The translations under genes were made by a program, and so were the position numbers. From the NCBI RefSeq assembly GCF_001294205.1, contig NZ_LAQT01000006.1:1-64000 (forward strand): 64,000 bases of DNA. Reading direction: 5' to 3'. The notes beneath the pieces are model-generated. The model saw only the letters and a program-made list of their open reading frames with translations. It did not search any database and was not told the DNA's origin. Positions within the stretch are counted from its first letter, which is position 1. Each line of letters begins with the position of its first letter. Below, one piece after another: positions 31,981 to 41,598 of the stretch. The stretch is from Amantichitinum ursilacus (GTDB lineage: Bacteria; Pseudomonadota; Gammaproteobacteria; Burkholderiales; Chitinibacteraceae).

Positions 31981-32442
31981 TTATTTCTTGGCGGCGGCGC
32001 TGTCGGAGGCCACTTGCGCAATCGGCGTACTCGACGTCGCGACATTGGCGGCGGCCGGATCATCCAGCGCGACCGGTGCGCTGGCCATATCGCCCAGCTT
32101 GATCAGGCGCGAGGCGGGCAGGGTATCGCCTTGCCAGCTCTTCAGCTTGTCGCCTTCAAATTCGAGCGTGAACTTGCGTTCCAGATGCATGGTACCGCCC
32201 TTGGCTTCGCTATAGACATAGTCCCAGCGGTTGCCATGGAAAGCGTCGGTCAGCAGTGGCGTGCCCAGCACGTAGCGCACTTGCTGGCGGGTCATGCCTT
32301 GTTTGAGCTGGGCAACCTGATCAGCGGTGATCTCGTTGCCCTGGGGAATTTGCAGCTTGTACGGAGCCAGCACGTTGCCGACGCTACAACCCGCCAGCAG
32401 CGCAGCGGCGCAGATTGCAATAAAGGAATGTTTGATTTGCAT
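31981..32442 (-). CDS. bamE: Outer membrane protein assembly factor BamE
   Basis: A small lipoprotein of the BAM complex, 153 aa. The signal peptide ends at lipobox LLAGC with Cys19 as the acylation site. The SmpA/OmlA domain has ITADQVAQLKQGMTRQQVRYVLGTPLLTDAFHGNRWDYVY. The C-terminal Ala/Ser-rich tail (after residue 125) is longer than in E. coli. It is divergent from fur, an arrangement conserved across Beta- and Gammaproteobacteria. Confidence 0.96.
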   Translation of the reverse strand: MQIKHSFIAICAAALLAGCSVGNVLAPYKLQIPQGNEITADQVAQLKQGMTRQQVRYVLGTPLLTDAFHGNRWDYVYSEAKGGTMHLERKFTLEFEGDKLKSWQGDTLPASRLIKLGDMASAPVALDDPAAANVATSSTPIAQVASDSAAAKK

Positions 32443-32627
32443 GCGTCAGGTGTTTCACGTCGAGGAAAAAGTGAGGGCGGTATTGGCCGCCCGGAAAACG
32501 CTATATCATAACCCGATCTTGCCGCCCGGAGCAGATGCGGCAGCAAGTTGCGGAATGTATCATCCGCCCGCACTTGATATCTCCGGATCGTAATTTGATC
32601 TTCTTTGACCAACAGACGGGATTAGCC

Positions 32628-33059
32628 ATGAGTTCTGCCGCTGAACTGAAGGGCATGGGGCTGAAAGCCACCGGCCCCCGCCTGCGCATACTTAATCTTT
32701 TTGAGACCAGCGCCCAACGCCACCTGACGGCGGAGGACGTGTATCGCATTTTATTAACCGAAAATATCGACATCGGCCTGGCCACCGTTTATCGCGTGCT
32801 GACGCAGTTTGAACAGGCCGGCATTCTGGTGCGCCATCATTTTGAAAGCGGCAAAGCCGTGTTCGAAATGAACCAGGGCGGCCACCACGACCATCTGGTG
32901 TGCATGAAGTGTGGCAAGGTCGAAGAGTTTTTTGACCCCGAAATCGAGCAACGCCAGGACGCCATTGCCGAACGCCACGGCTTTGAAATCCAGGACCACG
33001 AGATGTACTTGTACGGCCTGTGCGCCGATTGCAAAGTCATCAAACCCAAAAAGCCCTGA
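32628..33059 (+). CDS. fur: Ferric uptake regulator Fur
   Basis: Iron-responsive repressor of 143 aa. The winged helix is followed by metal sites [18 protein letters not shown] and the C-terminal CADCK pair. The helix-turn-helix reads [11 protein letters not shown] and [18 protein letters not shown] start it at ATG 32628 ([18 protein letters not shown]), the usual Fur N-terminus. It is divergent from bamE, and aat follows 13 bases downstream. Confidence 0.97.
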   Translation: MSSAAELKGMGLKATGPRLRILNLFETSAQRHLTAEDVYRILLTENIDIGLATVYRVLTQFEQAGILVRHHFESGKAVFEMNQGGHHDHLVCMKCGKVEEFFDPEIEQRQDAIAERHGFEIQDHEMYLYGLCADCKVIKPKKP

Positions 33060-33072
33060 TCCCGTTCGCTGC

Positions 33073-33777
33073 ATGATCGCCTGGCTCGATCACACCCCGC
33101 GTTTTCCGCCCGTCAGCCATGCCACGCGTGACCCCAACGGTCTGCTGGCGGCTGGCGGCGATTTGTCACGCGAGCGCTTGCTGGCGGCGTATCAACTGGG
33201 CATTTTTCCGTGGACCATGCCCGGCGAACCGCTGCTGTGGTGGAGCCCCGATCCGCGCATGGTGCTGCGCCCGGCCGATCTGCACGTGCCCACCTCGCTG
33301 GGCAAAGTCATTCGCAACCGGCCATATCGGGTGGCGTTTGATACCGATTTTGCCGGGGTGATGCGCGGTTGCGCGGCGCCGCGGCGCGATACTGATCAGA
33401 CCTGGATCAGCGATGACATGATCGCGGCGTATACCGATCTGCATGCCATCGGCTACGCCCACAGCGCTGAGTGCTATATCGATGGTCAGCTGGCGGGCGG
33501 CCTGTATGGCGTGGCCATCGGGAATATGTTCTATGGTGAATCCATGTTCGCCATTCGACCGGATGCCTCCAAAATCGCCTTTGTGCATCTGGTCCGCTAT
33601 TTGCAGCAACAGGGATTCGGCCTGATCGACTGCCAGATGCACACCGAGCATCTGGCCCGCTTTGGCGCAGCAGAAGTGCCCAGAGCCACGTTTACGGCCG
33701 ATTTGAGCCAGCTGGTCAGGCATACCCGCATACCGGGCCGCTGGCACTATAACGATGAGAACCCGGGAGCCCCATGA
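33073..33777 (+). CDS. aat: Leucyl/phenylalanyl-tRNA--protein transferase
   Basis: Adds Leu or Phe to proteins bearing N-terminal Arg or Lys, marking them for ClpS/ClpAP. It is 234 aa. Motifs are [38 protein letters not shown] and the [18 protein letters not shown] core. ATG 33073 is the only start that gives the canonical N-terminus. The stop overlaps the next ATG by four bases, coupling it to bpt. Confidence 0.96.
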   Translation: MIAWLDHTPRFPPVSHATRDPNGLLAAGGDLSRERLLAAYQLGIFPWTMPGEPLLWWSPDPRMVLRPADLHVPTSLGKVIRNRPYRVAFDTDFAGVMRGCAAPRRDTDQTWISDDMIAAYTDLHAIGYAHSAECYIDGQLAGGLYGVAIGNMFYGESMFAIRPDASKIAFVHLVRYLQQQGFGLIDCQMHTEHLARFGAAEVPRATFTADLSQLVRHTRIPGRWHYNDENPGAP

Positions 33778-34502
33778 ATCCCCGCGGACACACGCTCCAG
33801 TTACAGTTTTATGCCACCACGTCGTACCCGTGCAGCTATCTGCCTGAGCGCATGGCGCGCTCGCAAGTGGCGGTGCCCTCCGAGCTGATCGATGCGCGCA
33901 CCTATAGCCAGCTGGTGTTGCATGGCTTTCGCCGCAGCGGCCAGTTTGTGTATCGCCCGCATTGTGATCACTGTCAGGCCTGCGTGCCGGTGCGCATTCC
34001 GGTGGCCGAATTCGAGCCCAATCGCACGCAACGGCGCACGCAAAAGCATCATGGCAATCTCAAAACCCGCTTGCTGGGGCTGGAGTATTCCGAGGCCCAT
34101 TTCCAGCTGTACCAGCGCTATCAACTGGTGCGCCATGCGGGCGGCGGCATGGACCAGGATAATCGCGAGCAGTACGAGAACTTCATTCTTAAAAGCAATG
34201 TGGCCAGCTTTCTGGCGGAATTCCGCGAAGAGGGCCAGGTGCGCATGGTCAGCCTGATTGATCAGCTCGATGACGGCTTGTCATCGGTCTACACCTTTTA
34301 TGACCCCGATATCGTCGGGGCCAGCTTTGGCGTGTTTAACATCCTGTGGCAGATCGGGCTGGCCAAGCAGTTGGGCTTGCCCTATCTGTATCTGGGCTAC
34401 TGGATCGAGGAATGCCGCAAGATGGCGTACAAAACGCGCTATCACCCGATTGAAGGCTTGATCAACGGCGAATGGCAGCCGCTCAAGTTGCAACCCGAAT
34501 AA
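33774..34502 (+). CDS. bpt: Aspartate/glutamate leucyltransferase Bpt
   Basis: Transfers Leu to proteins with N-terminal Asp or Glu, an ATE1-like fold with bacterial specificity. It is 242 aa. The N-domain carries the cysteine cluster ([13 protein letters not shown] and [15 protein letters not shown]), and the C-domain has [16 protein letters not shown] and [15 protein letters not shown]. With the coupled aat it provides both bacterial N-degron transferases; clpS is not in the window. A terminator follows. Confidence 0.95.
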   Translation: MNPRGHTLQLQFYATTSYPCSYLPERMARSQVAVPSELIDARTYSQLVLHGFRRSGQFVYRPHCDHCQACVPVRIPVAEFEPNRTQRRTQKHHGNLKTRLLGLEYSEAHFQLYQRYQLVRHAGGGMDQDNREQYENFILKSNVASFLAEFREEGQVRMVSLIDQLDDGLSSVYTFYDPDIVGASFGVFNILWQIGLAKQLGLPYLYLGYWIEECRKMAYKTRYHPIEGLINGEWQPLKLQPE

Positions 34503-34526
34503 CCGGGCCGCGACCGCGATCCAGTG

Positions 34527-34558
34527 TAAAAAAAGGGCGCTATCCAGCGCCCTTTTTG
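34527..34558. terminator. Bidirectional terminator after bpt
   Basis: The stem AAAGGGCGCT / AGCGCCCTTT with loop ATCC has A's before and T's after. It separates bpt from the converging peptidase gene. Confidence 0.9.
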
Positions 34559-34582
34559 CGTCTGCAAGCCGGCGTAAAGCGT

Positions 34583-36376
34583 TTACGGCAGCACCACGGT
34601 CAGGCTGGTCCCGGCTGGCACGGCGACGCTTTCGGTCCACGTTGCGCCCAGATTGCGTCGCAGCGTAGGGAACATACCGTGGCTGACCAGATAAGACGGC
34701 TGGCTACCCGGCAATGCGCTGTCGCGCTCCGCGGTGTAATCGCTGCCAGCTAGCGCGGGCAGGGTAAAGGTGGTGCCGTTAACGGCCTCCACATACTGCG
34801 GATAGCCATACGTAGCGGGCGGCGTCGCCGAGAACAACGCCACCGACGCCTGCCAGTGCCGCAATGCGCTCGCCAATGTGGCGGGCGTACCCGGTTTGCT
34901 GGCGGCGGCTGCGCGGATGGTGTTATCCAGCAGCGTCAGGCTATCGGTGCTGGTGAAATTGGTGAGCAGTTGCTGGTAGAAATTGGCCACGCCGTATTGC
35001 CGCGTCAGATAGCCGATGAAAGCACCGCCGGTGCTGTAACTAAAGCAGGTGGCCGTCGTATCGTTATTGAACAGATCGAAGCCGCAGTTATAGCCGCCCG
35101 CGCCCAGCCAGTCGCTAAAGCGCAGATCGCGCACCGCGTTGTAGGCCGGATTGATTTGCGTATCCACGATGTCTTCCATGCCCATCGCGGTCATTTCTTC
35201 CAGCCAGTTGGCGTTGTCATACACGCTGCCGCGCAGCACGGTGCGCTGGTAGAAATTGATCATGTGGGTAAATTCGTGCGCCAGCGTGCTTAGCTCGTAA
35301 TCCATGCCGGTGGTGTTGTGGCGAGACGGGGTCCGGGCGTAATAAATCGTTTCCGAGTCGAGAAAGAACGACAGTGATTCATTGCTGGACGCCACATAGC
35401 TTGCACGATAGTTGTTGCGCTCAAAAAAGTAACCAACAGTGCCGAATGGCGCCTGGTCTCTTTTGATATTGATGATCACGATATCTATGGGTTGACTGGC
35501 ATCGATTAACTGGCTGGCTTTGCTCGCCGGAATCGCGCCCCAAGGCTGGCCAGCAAGGTTGGTGACCATCGAATAAATAGAGGTTGCAGGATCTGCCGGG
35601 TTACTGGTGCCGCTGGCAAAAGCGTTGCCCAACGCGGTGACATCGGCTGCCGTAACGCTAACGGCCTGATTCGTGCCAAATTCGAGGTCTTCCACCCAGA
35701 TATTGACCACACGGCCATCGGCCGTGGTCCAGCTCTGGCGCAGCGTGGTGGCATGGGAGCCATTGTCCGCGTCGATCCAGTTACGCGGCGAGCCTACCGT
35801 ATACGCCACGCGTTGAGAGGGCTTGAGCGCCAGCTTGCTCTGGCTGGCAACCTGCGCGGCGGTGGGGCGTACAAAGTCGCGCACGCTGGCCGGAATCTGG
35901 TTAATCGGCGGCGTTTTCAGCTTGCCCGCGCGCATCTGGCTGGCGCTGACGGCCGCCTGGGTCGAGGTCTGGATCGGGATGTTGTACATCGTCACCGGAT
36001 AGCTGCTGGTGTTGCTGACGACCAGCGCGCCGGTGCGGCCCAGCGTGTTGGCGATATTGATATCCACCAGCACGGTGGCGGAGGTCGTGTTGTCATAGCT
36101 CCACGTGCCGCTGACACCGGCCGCGCCCGCGGTGTTGGCATCCAGCGCGCCACAATCAGCGCCATTGCAATCCGCGGTCAGACTGGCGTGCGCCGAAGGC
36201 GGCGCAGTAGGTAGCGGCGTGGGGACGGGCGTGGGCGTTGGTGTGGGGGCGCCGGGTGTGGGCGTCGGCGTTGGCGCCGGGATTTCGTTACCACCACCAC
36301 CGCCGCCACAGGCGCTTAACGCCACCAGCGCGCTAACGGCCAACCAGGACCGAACCACTGCTTTACCCACTGCCAT
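34583..36376 (-). CDS. M30-like (hyicolysin-type) zinc peptidase lipoprotein
   Basis: A 597-aa secreted lipoprotein. The signal peptide ends LSAC with a GGGGGG start of the mature chain, followed by a Pro-Thr repeat linker (residues about 33-60). A long beta-rich domain follows. The catalytic segment is STLAHEFTHMINFYQR with HExxH, and EEMTAMGMEDI after it supplies the likely third ligand. This pattern resembles peptidase family M30. ATG 36376 gives a clean lipoprotein signal; an upstream TTG at 36403 is less likely. Substrate unknown. It stands alone between two terminators. Confidence 0.75.
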   Translation of the reverse strand: MAVGKAVVRSWLAVSALVALSACGGGGGGNEIPAPTPTPTPGAPTPTPTPVPTPLPTAPPSAHASLTADCNGADCGALDANTAGAAGVSGTWSYDNTTSATVLVDINIANTLGRTGALVVSNTSSYPVTMYNIPIQTSTQAAVSASQMRAGKLKTPPINQIPASVRDFVRPTAAQVASQSKLALKPSQRVAYTVGSPRNWIDADNGSHATTLRQSWTTADGRVVNIWVEDLEFGTNQAVSVTAADVTALGNAFASGTSNPADPATSIYSMVTNLAGQPWGAIPASKASQLIDASQPIDIVIINIKRDQAPFGTVGYFFERNNYRASYVASSNESLSFFLDSETIYYARTPSRHNTTGMDYELSTLAHEFTHMINFYQRTVLRGSVYDNANWLEEMTAMGMEDIVDTQINPAYNAVRDLRFSDWLGAGGYNCGFDLFNNDTTATCFSYSTGGAFIGYLTRQYGVANFYQQLLTNFTSTDSLTLLDNTIRAAAASKPGTPATLASALRHWQASVALFSATPPATYGYPQYVEAVNGTTFTLPALAGSDYTAERDSALPGSQPSYLVSHGMFPTLRRNLGATWTESVAVPAGTSLTVVLP

Positions 36377-36531
36377 TGCTGATACCCCAACACCCAGAGT
36401 CAAAAAACGCCCGTCTCTTTACGCGGGCGGGTCGATCTGAATCGTATATCAGAAATGTCTCAATCGTCCGGCGCGGTTACCTTTTGTCGAAAGTTCGACA
36501 CAAGCGCCGTGATGCACGCTACATCACGCGG

Positions 36532-36564
36532 AAAAAAAACGGGCAAGCCGTAGCTCGCCCGTTT
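36532..36564 (-). terminator. Terminator of prlC
   Basis: The inverted arms ACGGGC and GCCCGT flank an 11-12-base centre that can pair further. On the minus strand a run of eight T's follows, 20 bases after the prlC stop. Confidence 0.8.
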
Positions 36565-36580
36565 CCGCTTGCGGCAGGGA

Positions 36581-38608
36581 TTAGCCCTGCAGTCCGTTGT
36601 GACGCAGCAGCGCGTCGTTGCTTGGTGCGCGACCACGGAAGGCAATAAACGATTCCAGCGCCGGACGGCTGCCGCCGCGCGCCAGGATCTCCTTGCGGAA
36701 ACGCGCACCGGTTTCTGCACTCAGCACACCGGTTTCTTCAAACGCGGCATAAGCATCGGCGGACAGCACTTCTGCCCACTTGTAGCTGTAATAGCCAGCC
36801 GAATAACCCCCGGCAAAGATATGGCTAAAGCTATTGGGAAAGCGGTGATATTCCGGCACGCGTGGCGCATCAAATTCTTCCAGCAACTGGAAGTAGCGTT
36901 GCAGCGCCTGCGGGCCGGTGGTGTCGACGTGCAGTTCCATATCAAAAATCGAGAACACCACCTGACGGATCATTTGCGAACCCGACATGAAGTTTTTAGC
37001 CGCCAGCATCTTGTCGAACAATTCGCGCGGCAACGGTTCGCCTGTGTCAACGTGGCGTGTCAGCTGCGGCAGCAACTGCCATTCCCAGCAGAAGTTCTCC
37101 ATAAACTGGCTGGGCAACTCGACCGCATCCCACTCCACGCCATTGATGCCGGAGACATCGCGCTCATCCACTTCGGTGAGCAAATGATGCAGCGCGTGGC
37201 CGGTTTCGTGGAACAGCGTGATCACGTCATCGTGCGGCAGCAGCGCGGGCTTGCCGTCCACGCCTTCGGCAAAGTTACACACGATCAACGCCACCGGCGT
37301 CTGGATGCCGCCATCGGCCAGCGCATGGCGGCTGCGCACTTCATTCATCCACGCGCCGCCTTGTTTGCCTTCGCGCGCGTACATATCCATATACAGGCCA
37401 CCGACCAGGCTGCCGTCTTTGTTACGCAACTCGTAATAGCGCACGTCTTTGTGCCACACCGGCGCTTCGGCCGGCACAAACTGCAGGCCGTACAGCGTTT
37501 CCACCAGGTGGAACAAGCCGGAAATCACCGTCGGCTCGGTAAAGTACTGTTTTACTTCTTGCTCCGAGAACGCATAGCGTTGTTCGCGCAGTTTTTCCGC
37601 GGCAAAGGCCTGGTCCCACGGCTGCATATCGTCGATGCCGAGCGTGTCTTTGGCGAATGCCGACAATTCGGCGCGATCCGCCTGCATATACGGCCGCGCG
37701 CGCTGGCCCAGGTCACGCAAGAACGCCAGTACTTCGGCGGGCGAGGTGGCCATCTTGGTTTCCAGCGATTCGGCGGCGTAGCTCTCAAAGCCCAACAGCG
37801 CGGCGGCTTGCTGGCGCAGATTGTGGATCTCGTCGATCAGCGGGGTGTTGTTCCACTCGCTTTTGCCAAACTCGGCGGCGCGGGTGGCGTAAGCGTGATA
37901 AATCTTTTCGCGCAGGGCCCGGTTGTTGGCGTATTGCATTACCGGAAAATAGCTCGGCATTTTCAGCGTCAGCTTGTAGCCCGGCTTGCCATCGGCTTCG
38001 GCGGCGGCGCGCGCGGCGGCCAGGTTATCGGCAGGCACGCCGTCCAGCTCGGCCGCGTCATCGATATACAGCGCAAATTCGTCGGTCGCGTCGAGCACGT
38101 TCTGTGAAAAGCGCGTGGTCAGATCGGATAATTTTTCAGCGATTTCTTTGTATTGTGCTTTCTGCGCCGGGGCCAGTTCGGCACCAGACAAGCGGAAGCC
38201 GCGAATCGCGTGCGACAACACCATCTTGCGTTCGTCGCTGTAACCGGCAAATTCGGCGCTCTCGGCCAGTGCCTTGTAATGCGCATACAAGGCTTCGTTC
38301 TGGCCCAGATCGGTAAAGAAGTTGGACATGCGCGGGATATTGCTGTTGTACGCTTCGCGCAGTTCCGGCGTGTTGACCACGCTTTCCAGATGCGCCACGG
38401 TGCCCCAGGCGCGGCCCAGTTGTTCCAGCGCTTCTTCGGCCGGCAACACAAAGGTATCCCAGGTCGGGTTGGTCAGCGTTTCGGCGGCCTTGATCGCGGC
38501 ATCGGCGCGGGCCAGCAACTCGTCCAGCGCGGGCGTTACATGTTCGGGGCGGATTTCGGCATAGCGCGGCAGGCCCGAGAAATCGAGCAACGGGTTGGCT
38601 TGGGTCAT
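36581..38608 (-). CDS. prlC: Oligopeptidase A
   Basis: A cytosolic M3 zinc metallopeptidase that degrades small peptides, including cleaved signal peptides. It is 675 aa. The active site ITLFHETGHALHHLLTE contains HExxH. Downstream is the Tyr-rich SHIFAGGYSAGYYSYKWAEV segment that closes on the substrate. Length is usual for PrlC. It is divergent from the gamma carbonic anhydrase gene. Confidence 0.96.
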   Translation of the reverse strand: MTQANPLLDFSGLPRYAEIRPEHVTPALDELLARADAAIKAAETLTNPTWDTFVLPAEEALEQLGRAWGTVAHLESVVNTPELREAYNSNIPRMSNFFTDLGQNEALYAHYKALAESAEFAGYSDERKMVLSHAIRGFRLSGAELAPAQKAQYKEIAEKLSDLTTRFSQNVLDATDEFALYIDDAAELDGVPADNLAAARAAAEADGKPGYKLTLKMPSYFPVMQYANNRALREKIYHAYATRAAEFGKSEWNNTPLIDEIHNLRQQAAALLGFESYAAESLETKMATSPAEVLAFLRDLGQRARPYMQADRAELSAFAKDTLGIDDMQPWDQAFAAEKLREQRYAFSEQEVKQYFTEPTVISGLFHLVETLYGLQFVPAEAPVWHKDVRYYELRNKDGSLVGGLYMDMYAREGKQGGAWMNEVRSRHALADGGIQTPVALIVCNFAEGVDGKPALLPHDDVITLFHETGHALHHLLTEVDERDVSGINGVEWDAVELPSQFMENFCWEWQLLPQLTRHVDTGEPLPRELFDKMLAAKNFMSGSQMIRQVVFSIFDMELHVDTTGPQALQRYFQLLEEFDAPRVPEYHRFPNSFSHIFAGGYSAGYYSYKWAEVLSADAYAAFEETGVLSAETGARFRKEILARGGSRPALESFIAFRGRAPSNDALLRHNGLQG

Positions 38609-38706
38609 AGGTGCTCTCGGTTAGAATTGGGCGTGCAGCCCGGTCGGGCTGGATCATCGGTTTAAATACATGACCGCGCAAGCGGCGATTTTCAAGCGAG
38701 CACAAC

Positions 38707-39237
38707 ATGGCGATCGAAGCATTTGAATCTATCTGGCCGCAACTGGCGCAAGGCGCGTGGGTGCATGCCAGCGCGCAGGTGATCGGCGAGGTTACGCTGG
38801 GCGCCAACAGCTCGGTGTGGCCGGGCGCGGTCATTCGCGGCGATGTCAATTTCATCCGCATAGGCGCGGACAGCAATATTCAGGATTGCAGCGTGCTGCA
38901 TACCACGCATCGGCGGCCCGACGATCCGGACGGCGCGCCGTTGGTGATTGGCGATCGGGTGACGGTAGGGCATGGGGTGATGTTGCATGGCTGCACGATC
39001 GGCAATGAGTGTCTGATTGGCATGGGCAGTATTGTGCTGGATCGGGTGGTGATCGAAGACCGCGTGATGTTGGGGGCGGGGTCGTTGGTGCCGCCGGGCA
39101 AGGTGTTGCGGTCGGGGTATTTGTATATGGGGCGGCCGGCGAAGGAAGTGCGGCCGTTAACGGAGGGGGAGTTGGCGCATTTTGCTTATTCGGCGGGGCA
39201 TTATGTGCGGTTGATGGGGAAGTATGTGGCGGGCTAA
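38707..39237 (+). CDS. Gamma carbonic anhydrase family protein (YrdA-like)
   Basis: A trimeric left-handed beta-helix protein of 176 aa made of hexapeptide repeats (for example IGEVTLGANSSVWPGAVIRGD). The zinc-ligand histidines are present: one or both of H65/H68, and H89 and H94 in VGHGVMLHGC, with the 5-residue spacing of Cam-type enzymes. Many YrdA members show little carbonic anhydrase activity, so the enzymatic role is uncertain. Divergent from prlC; the composite repeat copy 3 follows its stop. Confidence 0.9.
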   Translation: MAIEAFESIWPQLAQGAWVHASAQVIGEVTLGANSSVWPGAVIRGDVNFIRIGADSNIQDCSVLHTTHRRPDDPDGAPLVIGDRVTVGHGVMLHGCTIGNECLIGMGSIVLDRVVIEDRVMLGAGSLVPPGKVLRSGYLYMGRPAKEVRPLTEGELAHFAYSAGHYVRLMGKYVAG

Positions 39238-39319
39238 GGGGGTGGTGGGGGGCGAGGGGGTTCAATGGCCTAGCCTGCGGCGCATGTCTGGATGTTCGGC
39301 TTTGTCTGACCTGGAACCC

Positions 39320-39719
39320 TTAACCGCTTGAGCCTGCGGCGCATTTTTGATACCCGGGGGTGCCCGGGAGCACGTTACTTTTCTTTGTCTCGCCAAAGAA
39401 AAGTAAGCAAAAGAAAGGCGACCCTCCGCGCGGTAAAGCTGCGCAGAAGGGATAAGGTCAAAAGCCGAAACTAACCGTCTGCATAACCGGGTTTTGTAGC
39501 TGCCGCTCCGCGGACGCGAGGCTCAGTCGGAGCCGCTGCGCTGTCTCCTACCTTCGCCCGCTCAGGAAATGGTTGGGGTTTTGCACGCGGGGTCGCCTCG
39601 TTGCTGCGCAACATCGGGTGGGCGTGGATACTGAGCCGTGACGGTGAACGGCTGTAGCGCGAGCTGATCGCGTCACTTTTGCGCAAACCACTCCCTCATA
39701 CGGTGGGTCTAGACCCACC
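39320..39719 (+). repeat. Composite intergenic repeat, copy 3
   Basis: It has the same order as copy 2: TTAACCGCTTGAGCCTGCGG, then the CCCGGGGGTGCCCGGGAGCA block, TTTTCTTTG and AAAGAAAAG arms, the GTCAAAAGCCGAAACTAACC block and the CGCTCCGCGGACGCGA block. It ends at the palindrome 39702-39719 (GGTGGGTC-TA-GACCCACC). Its reading frame is shifted after the CRSAD segment relative to the other copies. A shorter GCCTGCGGCGCATGTCTGG echo precedes it at about 39272. Confidence 0.8.
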
Positions 39720-39875
39720 ATCCAAAGCCATTCCCAAGAATGATTCGCTGGACGTTTTACTCGCGAGCCGATCGCGTCACCTCTGCGCAAACTACCGCCT
39801 CATACGGTGGGTCTAGACCCACCACCCAAAGCCATTCCCAAGAATGATTCGCTGGATGTTTTTTACTTTCCCACT
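39665..39875. repeat. 104-bp tandem duplication around the palindrome
   Basis: Two copies, with palindromes at 39702-39719 and 39806-39823. Each contains GATCGCGTCAC, the palindrome, CCAAAGCCATTCCCAAGAAT and GATTCGCTGGA. The first copy is fused to the end of composite repeat copy 3. Confidence 0.8.
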
Positions 39876-39993
39876 TTGAGCGCCCCTGCGCCCGTGCGGG
39901 CACCTGCGCCGGCAACACTTGGCGTATCGCTCTCGTATCGCATCGCATGCATTCGTATATCGATGCTTTCTAATAAATAACATAAACCTGACT

Positions 39994-40011
39994 TCGTCAT
40001 AAAACGGTCAC
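39994..40011 (+). promoter_or_regulatory. Candidate Pho box
   Basis: The sequence TCGTCAT-AAAA-CGGTCAC has two 7-base half-sites in direct repeat, 11 bases apart. Each matches the PhoB consensus CTGTCAT at 5 of 7 positions. A -10-like CAGAAT lies 11 bases downstream (40023-40028), the spacing expected for a PhoB-activated promoter. It is 70 bases before the phytase-like gene. Confidence 0.5.
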
Positions 40012-40080
40012 TGTCCACCCGGCAGAATCGCGTCGTTTTACGCACGCCCTTCGCCCCGAACCCTCCGCCTGGACTCTGCC

Positions 40081-41493
40081 ATGAAGCTCAAAACCATCGC
40101 TTTTACCTTGTTGGCCGCTACGGCTGCCGTTGTTGTTGTTCCCGCGCACGCCAGTATCGAGTTGTTGGCCACCGCCAGCATTGCGGGCAACAGCACCGAC
40201 CTTTCCGGTTTGACCAATACGTTGGAAAACGGCGCACCCAATAACCTGCTGGGTGGTTTTGGTTCGGGGATTGCCTATGCCGGCAATGGCACGTTTGTGG
40301 CGATGCCGGATCGGGGGCCGAATGCGGTTTCTTATAATTCGGCGCTGGATGACACCACCAGTTATATCGACCGTTTCCAGACCTTCAAGCTCACACTCAG
40401 TGCCAGCAGCGGCGGCAATCTGCCGTTTACGCTAACGCCCACGCTCACCAAAACCACGCTGTTGAGCAGCAGCACGCCGCTGGTTTATGGCAGCGGCGCG
40501 GGTCTGGGTGTGGGGAGCGGGGCACCGTCGCAAAACACGGCCAGCACCAATTACTTTACCGGTCGCTCGGATGGCTTCGATCCGACCAAACTGTCGGGCA
40601 GCCCGAACAATGCGCGGCTGGACCCGGAAAGCATTCGCGTGTCCAACGACGGCAAGTCGGTGTTTATTTCGGATGAATATGGCCCGTACGTTTATCAATT
40701 TGATAAAGCCACCGGCCAGCGCATCAAAACCTATTCGCTGCCCGCGTATTACGACGTGGCCCATCTCAGCCCGGTGGGCAATACCGAAATCAGCGGCAAC
40801 AGCACCGGCCGCGTGGCCAACAAAGGCATGGAAGGCCTGGCCATTACGCCCGATGGCAAGACGCTGGTGGGTGTGATGCAAAGCCCGTTGATTCAGGACG
40901 GCGGCACCAAAGGCCTGCAGACCCGCATCATCACCATCGACGTGGCCACCGGCGAGACGCATGAATATGTCTACACGCTGGCCAACAAGAAAAACACCGT
41001 CAGCGACATTATCGCCATCAACGACCATGAGTTTCTGGTGGATGAGCGCGATGGCAACGGCGGCACCGATGCGGCCACCAAAAAGCTGGTGCGCGTGGAT
41101 ATCACCGGCGCCACCGATGTCAGCGGCGATGTAACCCTGCCAACCAGCCTGACGCCGGTCAGCCAGTCGCTGTTCCTCGATCTGCTGGACCCCAAATACG
41201 GCCTGGCGGGCAGCAGCTTTCCGGCCAAGATTGAAGGCCTGGCCTTTGGCGATGACGTCACCCTCAACGGCCAGACGCTGCACACGTTGGTAGTGACCAA
41301 CGACAACGATTTTCTGACTGACGCCAGCAGCAATTTCTATGTATTCGGCTTTACCAACGCCGATTTGCCGGGCTACGTGGCGCAGCAACTGGCGGCCGTG
41401 CCAGAACCGGAAACCTATGCATTGATGGGGCTGGGGCTGGTCGGTCTGGTGGCGGCGCGCAAACGTAAAACGCGCGCTGCGGCACACGCATAA
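40081..41493 (+). CDS. Esterase-like-activity-of-phytase family protein with PEP-CTERM signal
   Basis: An exported protein of 470 aa. The signal peptide (MKLKTIAFTLLAATAAVVVVPAHA) is followed by a beta-propeller-like domain. Hallmarks are SGIAYAGNGTFVAMPDRGPN, LDPESIRVSNDGKSVFISDEYGPYV and NKGMEGLAITPDGKTLVGVMQ, matching the phytase-esterase domain. It ends in VPEPETYALMGLGLVGLVAARKRK, an exosortase sorting signal almost identical to that of the protein at 999-1493. Phosphate-ester hydrolysis at the cell surface is plausible but unproven. A candidate Pho box upstream fits such a role. Confidence 0.85.
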   Translation: MKLKTIAFTLLAATAAVVVVPAHASIELLATASIAGNSTDLSGLTNTLENGAPNNLLGGFGSGIAYAGNGTFVAMPDRGPNAVSYNSALDDTTSYIDRFQTFKLTLSASSGGNLPFTLTPTLTKTTLLSSSTPLVYGSGAGLGVGSGAPSQNTASTNYFTGRSDGFDPTKLSGSPNNARLDPESIRVSNDGKSVFISDEYGPYVYQFDKATGQRIKTYSLPAYYDVAHLSPVGNTEISGNSTGRVANKGMEGLAITPDGKTLVGVMQSPLIQDGGTKGLQTRIITIDVATGETHEYVYTLANKKNTVSDIIAINDHEFLVDERDGNGGTDAATKKLVRVDITGATDVSGDVTLPTSLTPVSQSLFLDLLDPKYGLAGSSFPAKIEGLAFGDDVTLNGQTLHTLVVTNDNDFLTDASSNFYVFGFTNADLPGYVAQQLAAVPEPETYALMGLGLVGLVAARKRKTRAAAHA

Positions 41494-41598
41494 ACGCATC
41501 GCCATTCAGGCCATGATTGACGGCGCGGGCCGGGTCCGCGCCGTTTTTCTCTACGATGCGCCCCGGTACCTGCAACCAGAGAACGGAAGGCAGCAGGC

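Larger units (their letters stand above)
39238..40080. other. Intergenic region before the phytase-like gene
   Basis: About 840 bases. It holds composite repeat copy 3 (39320-39719), a 104-bp tandem duplication around the palindrome (39665-39875), and an AT-rich promoter region (39950-40080) with a candidate Pho box. No gene was seen. Confidence 0.65.

Noticed and set aside
36569-38107. A 512-codon plus-strand frame opposite prlC
   Set aside because: It is a mirror of prlC codon bias in high-GC DNA. The product is Gln/His/Arg-rich with no domain, and prlC is unambiguous.
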